Source of the DNA: Clostridiales bacterium
Lineage (GTDB): Bacteria > Bacillota > Clostridia > Oscillospirales > Oscillospiraceae
Length of the DNA: 64,000 bases
Direction: 5' to 3'
Assembly (NCBI GenBank): GCA_019418025.1
Contig: DYCR01000002.1
Location: forward strand, 62,001-126,000
A program made the position numbers and the translations under genes. Positions 58,983 through 64,000 of this stretch are shown one piece after another; the stretch's first letter is position 1, and every line of letters starts with the position of its first letter. The notes beneath the pieces were generated by a model that saw only the letters and a program-made list of their open reading frames with translations, had not been told where the DNA came from and did no database searches.

Positions 58983-59106
58983 AGGTGTGCCCTCCGTAGA
59001 AATGTCGCTGAGGATATTTATACATATACCCCACTTTTGAAAAAAAGTAAAGCATGAATTGATTTGCACCGCAAAAGATCGTTCCCTTCGATGGCAGAAA
59101 CGGAGA

Positions 59107-59134
59107 CTCCCCGCAGCCGTATAACTGCGGGGAG
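59107..59134 (-). terminator. Hairpin after the sugar ABC operon
   Basis: CTCCCCGCAG and CTGCGGGGAG form a 10-bp GC-rich stem with an 8-base loop. On the minus strand no clear T-run follows, so some read-through into the AraC gene is possible. Confidence 0.55.
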
Positions 59135-59141
59135 CCTGAGA

Positions 59142-59969
59142 TCAGCCCTTGATGCCGGACTGTGCGACGCCCTCGATGAACTGCTTCTGGAAAATGAAAA
59201 ACAGAAGAATCATCGGGATGACGGACATGACGGCACCGGCCATCTGGACGGGGAAGTTGGTGGCGTACTGGCCTTTCAGAAGCGAAAGGGCAGGGGCCAA
59301 GGTCATTTTTGCAGGATCGGTGTTGACGATCAGAGGCCACATAAAGTCGTTCCATGCAAATTTTGCAGTGAAGATAACCAGTGCAACGATGCCGGATTTC
59401 ACCAGAGGCAGCATGATCTTTCCAAAAATCTGAAACCGATTACAGCCGTCGAGCAGAGCGGCCTCCTCCAGCTCCTTCGGCAGGGACAGGAAAAACTGTC
59501 TCAACAGGAAGGTTCCGAATGCGCTGAACAGATTTGGCAGGAACAGACCCAGCAGGGTGTTGGTCAGATTCATTTTCTGGATAATCAGATACTGAGGCAG
59601 CAGAAAAATCTGACCCGGGACCATCAAAATGGACAGAAGCATAATGAAGATCGCATTCTTAAAGGGGAAATCGATCCGGGCAAAGCCGTATGCAGCCATG
59701 GTACAGAACAAGACCTGTACCACGACGGTGATGATGGTCACCACGATCGTATTCAGATAGACCTGAGTGAAGGGCAGGACATCCAGTACATATTTGTAGT
59801 TATCCAACTGGAATGCCTGAGGCAGGATCGTCGGAGGGATCTGCATGGATTCAGGCAATGTTTTAAAGGATGTGAATACCATCCAGAGAAAGGGGAATAT
59901 CGTGATGGCGATTCCGGAAATCAGCAGAATGTGAATCAGAATGTGGTTTCGTTTGTGTGCCTTGCGCAT
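59142..59969 (-). CDS. Carbohydrate ABC transporter permease (MalG type)
   Basis: A 275-residue inner-membrane permease of the CUT1 group with six helices. The MalG-type EAA loop is EAALLDGCNRFQIFGKIMLPLVKSG. The opening FPFLWMVFTSFKT and the C-terminal FIFQKQFIEGVAQSGIKG are typical. It is the last gene of the operon, 16 bases after the other permease. Substrate cannot be read from permease sequence; CUT1 systems carry oligosaccharides and glycosides. Confidence 0.93.
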   Translation of the reverse strand: MRKAHKRNHILIHILLISGIAITIFPFLWMVFTSFKTLPESMQIPPTILPQAFQLDNYKYVLDVLPFTQVYLNTIVVTIITVVVQVLFCTMAAYGFARIDFPFKNAIFIMLLSILMVPGQIFLLPQYLIIQKMNLTNTLLGLFLPNLFSAFGTFLLRQFFLSLPKELEEAALLDGCNRFQIFGKIMLPLVKSGIVALVIFTAKFAWNDFMWPLIVNTDPAKMTLAPALSLLKGQYATNFPVQMAGAVMSVIPMILLFFIFQKQFIEGVAQSGIKG

Positions 59970-59985
59970 GATATTTCCTCCTTCC

Positions 59986-60909
59986 TTAAGAATAGTTGAC
60001 CCATTTTTTCTGGGCGATCAGCTGGATCATGGTGATGACCATGATGATGACGAACATGAAAATGGAAATCGCTGCGGCGTACCCCTTGTAGCCATACAGG
60101 AATGCGTTCTGATAAAACAGGACGTTCATGGTCTTTACGGAGTTGAACACCGGGCTCTCCGGACCGATCATCATGTAAATGGAATCAAACACCTGGAAGG
60201 CGCCGATCAAACCGGTGATCGAGACAAAGAAGATGGTGGGAGAGAGCAGGGGCAGCGTGATCTTGAAGAAGGTTTTCACTGGTGTTGCCCCATCCAGTGC
60301 AGCAGCCTCGTAATAGCTCGTAGGGATGCCCTGCATTCCTGCCAGCAGGATGATCATGTTATAGCCCACAGAACCCCAGATCGCCACAGCCATCACGCAG
60401 AACAGCGCCGTGTTTGGATTGGTGAGCCAACTGTCTCCGGGCAGACCGAACACCTTGAGGATTTCGTTCAGGATGCCGAATTCTCCGTGGAAAATCAGCT
60501 TCCAAACCAGTGCGACGGCTGCGGCCATGGTGACTGACGGCAGGAAATAGATGGTACGGTAGAAAGAGGTGCCTTTGATCCGTGTGTTCAGAAGCGATGC
60601 CACCACCAAAGAAAGCATCAGCCCGATGGGCACGGTCACAAGTGCATAGAGAAAGGTGTTTTTCAGCGCAAGGATCAAATCAGGCTCGTGAAGCAGATCC
60701 TTGTAATTTTGCAGCCCCACAAATGTCGCCATGTTGAATTTGTTGACATCGTTAAAGCTGAACCAGAAGTTTTGAAAAAACGGGATGATGTAAAAGATGA
60801 ACAGACCAATCGTGACCGGTGCGATGAAGATGTAGCCTGCGATCCAATCCTGTCTTTTCCTTCTGGAGATGCGCGGGTGCTTGGATTTCGTTGTTATGTT
60901 GCGGCTCAT
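59986..60909 (-). CDS. Carbohydrate ABC transporter permease (MalF/UgpA type)
   Basis: A 307-residue permease of the CUT1 group with six helices, starting with a basic N-terminus (HPRISRRKRQDWIAGYIF) and holding the EAA loop YEAAALDGATPVKTFFKITLP. It pairs with the MalG-type permease next to it and follows the binding-protein gene by 14 bases. No ATPase gene is in the operon, so a shared MsmX/UgpC-like ATPase encoded elsewhere is expected, as usual in Firmicutes. Confidence 0.93.
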   Translation of the reverse strand: MSRNITTKSKHPRISRRKRQDWIAGYIFIAPVTIGLFIFYIIPFFQNFWFSFNDVNKFNMATFVGLQNYKDLLHEPDLILALKNTFLYALVTVPIGLMLSLVVASLLNTRIKGTSFYRTIYFLPSVTMAAAVALVWKLIFHGEFGILNEILKVFGLPGDSWLTNPNTALFCVMAVAIWGSVGYNMIILLAGMQGIPTSYYEAAALDGATPVKTFFKITLPLLSPTIFFVSITGLIGAFQVFDSIYMMIGPESPVFNSVKTMNVLFYQNAFLYGYKGYAAAISIFMFVIIMVITMIQLIAQKKWVNYS

Positions 60910-60923
60910 TTACATCCCTACTT

Positions 60924-62201
60924 TTACTTGGAATTCATCTTGTCGAGAACAGCGTTCTGCGCCTGAGCGATCAGCTTGCCTGCATCGGTCAGGGAAATCT
61001 CACCCTTCCATGCCTGATCCAGAAAATCCTTGGAGACGGTGCCGAGTTCGGAGGTCACCTTGCAATGAGGCAGCAGCTCAGAGTCCTTGACGTTGTCCAG
61101 GAAAATCTTCAGATTCAGGTCCTTGTGGGTGTCCAGATACAGCTCCTGACAGTCATTTCTTGCGGAGATGACGGTGCCGGATCTGCCCTGGATCTCCTGA
61201 GCTTCCTTGCTGCCCAGCCACAGTGCGAAGTCAACGGCCTCCTGCGGATGCTGGGTGTTTGCAGATACGGAGAATGCAAGACCGTTGATGATATCAGTGA
61301 ACTTGCCGTTGACACTGGGTCTTTGCACAACATCGAATTTGCCTTCCAGAGTCTTGTTGAAGGCGGGGATCATGTAGTTGCCGGACAGGTACATGGCCAC
61401 GCGTCCGCCTTGGAACATGGAGTCTGCGTCGGTGTCAGCCAGCTGCTCCAGAGAGGGAGACAGACCGTCCAGTACCAGATCAAGCCAAGGCTGCACACCG
61501 CCGATGGTCTTGGGGTCATCCCAGCCGGATTTTGTGTTGTCCTCATTCAGGACATAGCCGCCGTTGGCATAAATGCTGCCGTTATAGGTGGTCTGTCCGG
61601 AGTTGCGGGCCACTGCCGTGGGGTAAACACCCTCGGGGAGCTTATCCTTCAGTTCCTCGCATTTGGCGCGGAACTGCTCAAAGGTCATGCCGTCCTCGGG
61701 GTAAGCCACGTTGGCTGCATCGAACAGCTCCTTGTTGTAGAAAATTGCATTGGTGTCAAAGTCCTTGGGAATGCCGTAGAGCTTTCCGTCAACGGTGTAA
61801 CCATCCAGCAAAGGTGCGGGGAAGTTATCCTTGGCGTGGAGGTCGGATTTTGCCTCGGCATCAGTCAGGTCCATCAGGATGCCTGCTTCGGCATACTCCT
61901 CAACGTGAAGAACATTCATGGTGATGATATCCGGTGCGGAATTACCGGTCGCGCTTGCCTCCAGCTTGGTCCAATACTCTGACCAAGGAGACAGCTGGGT
62001 TTTGATCACTACGTTTTCGTGGGTTTCGCTGTACTTTGCAGCAAGCTCCTTCATGACAGGCTCCTGATCGGTGTCCCATACGCTCATGACAAGCTCTACC
62101 TTGCCGCTGTTGTCGGTGCTGCTGCCGCAGCCGGCCAGTGCAGATGCGCCGAGGGTCGCGGCCATGCCGAGAGCCAGCAATTTCATTGTGTTCTTTCTCA
62201 T
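60924..62201 (-). CDS. ABC transporter solute-binding lipoprotein
   Basis: A 425-residue extracellular sugar-binding lipoprotein (SBP family 1). The signal MRKNTMKLLALGMAATLGAS ends at the lipobox LAGC (lipid Cys about residue 24). Family segments include LVMSVWDTDQEPVMKELAAKY, APDIITMNVLHVEEYAEAG, AIFYNKELFDAA, a GGRVAMYLSGNY region and DFALWLGSKEAQEI. AAAGGAGG precedes the ATG at 62201; an upstream in-frame codon is less likely. It serves the two permeases downstream in the operon. Confidence 0.93.
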   Translation of the reverse strand: MRKNTMKLLALGMAATLGASALAGCGSSTDNSGKVELVMSVWDTDQEPVMKELAAKYSETHENVVIKTQLSPWSEYWTKLEASATGNSAPDIITMNVLHVEEYAEAGILMDLTDAEAKSDLHAKDNFPAPLLDGYTVDGKLYGIPKDFDTNAIFYNKELFDAANVAYPEDGMTFEQFRAKCEELKDKLPEGVYPTAVARNSGQTTYNGSIYANGGYVLNEDNTKSGWDDPKTIGGVQPWLDLVLDGLSPSLEQLADTDADSMFQGGRVAMYLSGNYMIPAFNKTLEGKFDVVQRPSVNGKFTDIINGLAFSVSANTQHPQEAVDFALWLGSKEAQEIQGRSGTVISARNDCQELYLDTHKDLNLKIFLDNVKDSELLPHCKVTSELGTVSKDFLDQAWKGEISLTDAGKLIAQAQNAVLDKMNSK

Positions 62202-62273
62202 GTCAGTTCCTCCTTTTGATTGCACAGTCTGTTACGAATCTGTTTGTGAATGGTACAGGATGAAATTGGCGTT

Positions 62274-63560
62274 TTAGTTGCGATATTGCTCCAGATCCAC
62301 TACGGCGCCGCCGCGAACACGGGATTCCTCGGCTGCAAGTGCGCAGTAGTGGCTCTCTACGGACTGATCCAGTGAGGTGGTTCTGATGGTGGGAGGCGTA
62401 TCGTTGATGAGCATGTCCATGAACTCCTCGACCATGCGGTTGTCGCCGCCGCCGTGACCGGAGAAGTCGGTTGCCAGCTTCTTAACATCGATGACCTCGG
62501 TATCCTGACCAAACTCGGTGATCTTGATGGTGTTCTCGGTCATATCGGCGATGATCTCGCCCTTGGTGCCCATGAACTTGGCGTAGCGGCTGCCGGTTCC
62601 GGTGAAGGCGCACATGGTATGGCTGATGGTAGAGCCGTCGGTCATGTTCATGTTGACGACCTGATGATCGACGACGTTGTTATCGCAGTGATATACACAA
62701 CGGCCGTAGGGACCGGTCTTGATGGCTTCGGTGATGGACTCCACTGTGGGGTGCAGGGTGAGAACGTCCAGAGGCCACTCGGTGTAGCCGTTTTCCACAC
62801 CGATGCGCTTGTGCTTCAGATAGATCTTCTCTGCATCATAAGGGCAGGTGTCCTTTGCTTTACAGCCGTCCATGCAGCGGTGTGCTGCACCCTCCGGAGC
62901 CATTTCGGGCTTGAACAGATAGGTGTTGCCGAAGGAGGAGATGGACTGACATGTCTTTCCGGTGAGCCAGAGCAGCAGATCCATATCGTGGCAGCATTTT
63001 TGCAGGATCATGGGGCTTGTGGTATTGGAATTGCGCCAGTTGCCCCGGACAAAGCTGTGAGCCTGATGCCAATATCCCACGTTTTCGATGGACATGACAG
63101 AGACTACGCTGCCGATCCGGCCGGAATCCAACACTTCCTTGAGGGTGGAATAGATGGGGGTGTAACGCAGGACATGACATACGATGACCTTGCGATCGTA
63201 TTCATGAGCAACCTGAACGATCTCGCGGCACTCATTTAAATCGGGGGAGATGGGCTTTTCCAGAAGCAGGTGATACCCCTTTTTCAGGGCGGGGATCGCC
63301 TGACCCACATGCTGCTTATCCTGAGTGGTGATAAACATGACATCTGCCAGCTTGTCCTGTGCGATCAGTTCCTCGGCACTGGAAAAACACATATCCTCGG
63401 GGATCTGGTATTCTTTGGCGACTTCTGCGACCTTTTCGGGGTCGATGTCTGCGATGGCAACGATCTCCATTTTTTCAGGGAAGAGCTTGGCGGTCGGAGC
63501 GTATGTATCTTTGCCGCGGCTGCCAAGGCCTGCAAGTGCAACTTTGATTTTCTTGTTCAT
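62274..63560 (-). CDS. Gfo/Idh/MocA family oxidoreductase
   Basis: A 428-residue NAD(P)-dependent sugar dehydrogenase. The N-terminal Rossmann domain starts VALAGLGSRGKDTYAPTAK, with the EKPISPDLNECREIVQVA motif (catalytic Lys of EKP) and a second domain including HDMDLLLWLTGK. An extra Cys-rich insert (CMDGCKAKDTCPYDAEK) is seen in one subfamily and may bind a metal. GGAGGG precedes ATG 63560. It opens the ABC operon; the gap of 72 bases to the binding-protein gene has no terminator. It probably oxidises or epimerises the imported sugar. Confidence 0.9.
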   Translation of the reverse strand: MNKKIKVALAGLGSRGKDTYAPTAKLFPEKMEIVAIADIDPEKVAEVAKEYQIPEDMCFSSAEELIAQDKLADVMFITTQDKQHVGQAIPALKKGYHLLLEKPISPDLNECREIVQVAHEYDRKVIVCHVLRYTPIYSTLKEVLDSGRIGSVVSVMSIENVGYWHQAHSFVRGNWRNSNTTSPMILQKCCHDMDLLLWLTGKTCQSISSFGNTYLFKPEMAPEGAAHRCMDGCKAKDTCPYDAEKIYLKHKRIGVENGYTEWPLDVLTLHPTVESITEAIKTGPYGRCVYHCDNNVVDHQVVNMNMTDGSTISHTMCAFTGTGSRYAKFMGTKGEIIADMTENTIKITEFGQDTEVIDVKKLATDFSGHGGGDNRMVEEFMDMLINDTPPTIRTTSLDQSVESHYCALAAEESRVRGGAVVDLEQYRN

Positions 63561-63589
63561 TGGAATGCCCTCCTTTTTCTGATGCATGC

Positions 63590-63625
63590 ATTATACTCCT
63601 AAAATTTGCTGTTCGCTTTGCAAAT
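63590..63625 (-). promoter_or_regulatory. Promoter/operator region of the sugar ABC operon
   Basis: On the minus strand a TATAAT (63590-63595) lies 30 bases before the Gfo/Idh start. No good -35 box is found, which fits activator dependence. Just upstream stands an inverted repeat TTTGC-10 bases-GCAAA (about 63603-63622) that could bind the AraC regulator. Confidence 0.5.
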
Positions 63626-63778
63626 AAGCCACAATGTTTACGTAATCGTCCTGTTTGTTATATAAATATATTAATCTTGATTTAAGAATATCTAAAAATA
63701 TGTGCAATATAACGAATATGCGTGGATGAAAGAGAAAACGGTATGGCACAGGACTGTAAGCAACAGATACAGCATGCG

Positions 63779-63818
63779 AAAAAAAGCCCCTGCCGAAATT
63801 AGTCAGATTCCGACAGGG
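63779..63818 (-). terminator. Intrinsic terminator of the YeiH-type gene
   Basis: On the minus strand CCCTGTCGGAAT pairs with ATTTCGGCAGGG (12 bp, mismatch-tolerant) and is followed by GGCTTTTTTT. It lies 16 bases past the stop at 63834. Confidence 0.85.
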
Positions 63819-63833
63819 ACTCGGGATATGGGA

Positions 63834-64000
63834 TTACCAAAGATGCATCAGATGCTGCATCACAAGAGATACGAGCGTAATGCCGATCCAGCAGGAGAAG
63901 CCCAGCAAAATGGGACGACCGCCTGTTTTTACAAGCTTAACGACATCGGTGTGGAATCCGATGGCACCCATTGCCATGACAATGAAAAACTTGGACAGCT
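63834..64000 (-). CDS. 3' end of a YeiH/UPF0324 family membrane protein
   Basis: The frame that enters from the right edge on the minus strand encodes LSKFFIVMAMGAIGFHTDVV, then KLVKTGGRPILLGFSCWIGI and a final hydrophobic segment ending MHLW before TAA. This is the characteristic C-terminus of the YeiH/UPF0324 family (putative sulfate exporters, ten membrane helices). About 55 residues are in the window; the rest lies beyond it. A terminator follows. Confidence 0.85.
   Translation of the reverse strand, partial: LSKFFIVMAMGAIGFHTDVVKLVKTGGRPILLGFSCWIGITLVSLVMQHLMHLW

Noticed and set aside
63598..63626. CcpA catabolite (cre) site before the sugar operon
   Set aside because: The TG-CG-CA elements are present, but with five-base instead of four-base spacers, so the fit to cre is poor.
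1..64000. CRISPR arrays, tRNA or rRNA genes, insertion sequences, prophage
   Set aside because: I looked for regular short repeats, cloverleaf ends (GGTTCGA-type T-loops), transposase and integrase motifs and saw none.

Overview
The window looks like chromosomal DNA from a spore-forming, single-membrane member of the Clostridia, most likely Oscillospiraceae. The reasons are a moderately GC-rich genome with AGGAGG-type ribosome sites, a long Gram-positive SRP RNA with an Alu-type domain, a fused IspH/ribosomal protein S1, a YtfJ/GerW sporulation protein, lipobox lipoproteins, and a protein anchored by S-layer homology (SLH) domains. Genus and species cannot be read from the sequence. Genes are densely packed and I see no tRNA, rRNA, insertion sequence, prophage or CRISPR array.

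Layout. 1-6.5 kb: scpA-scpB-DUF2953-ytfJ, a D,D-carboxypeptidase, an RsuA/RluB pseudouridine synthase, an RpiR regulator and a BaiN-like flavoprotein. 6.5-9.8 kb: acpP, SRP RNA, dnaX, ybaB, recR. 9.9-17 kb: single genes, among them pncB, birA, a membrane protein fused to an E2-like acyltransferase domain, a homocysteine methyltransferase, an M29 aminopeptidase and rpmE. 17-27 kb: hflX, yigZ, dgt, a small membrane protein, dnaG, two overlapping sigma-70-family genes, cmk and ispH-rpsA. 27-30 kb: Dabb, ACT and PFL proteins and pta. 30-42 kb: a purine and nucleoside salvage locus (ade, IclR regulator, tdk, deoC, deoD, deoB, cdd) followed by a BMP-type nucleoside ABC transporter. 42-52 kb: mostly envelope genes: TraX-like, DegV, a two-component system, a glycolipid-type trio, then an acyltransferase/SGNH pair joined to a SigV-RsiV-like sigma/anti-sigma pair. 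52-57.8 kb: YitT, YccF, an IdeS/Mac-like cysteine protease with SLH anchors, and a CorC/HlyC protein. 58-63.6 kb: an AraC regulator and a CUT1 sugar ABC operon with a Gfo/Idh oxidoreductase, ending in a partial YeiH-type gene.

The most notable parts are: (1) the IdeS-like secreted protease, with the Lys/Cys/His/Asp active-site pattern of streptococcal immunoglobulin proteases but SLH anchoring; (2) the MBOAT-SGNH-sigV-rsiV unit, which couples a likely lysozyme-sensing sigma system to a PatA/PatB-type O-acetylation pair where Bacillus uses OatA; (3) the overlapping pair of sigma-70 proteins in the rpoD position of the dnaG operon, each with different canonical parts missing; (4) a strong internal ribosome site inside ispH-rpsA that could release free S1; and (5) a membrane-bound E2-like domain whose catalytic His is replaced, probably read from a leaderless mRNA.

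All calls come from reading the sequence and from memory of protein families. No database search was run.
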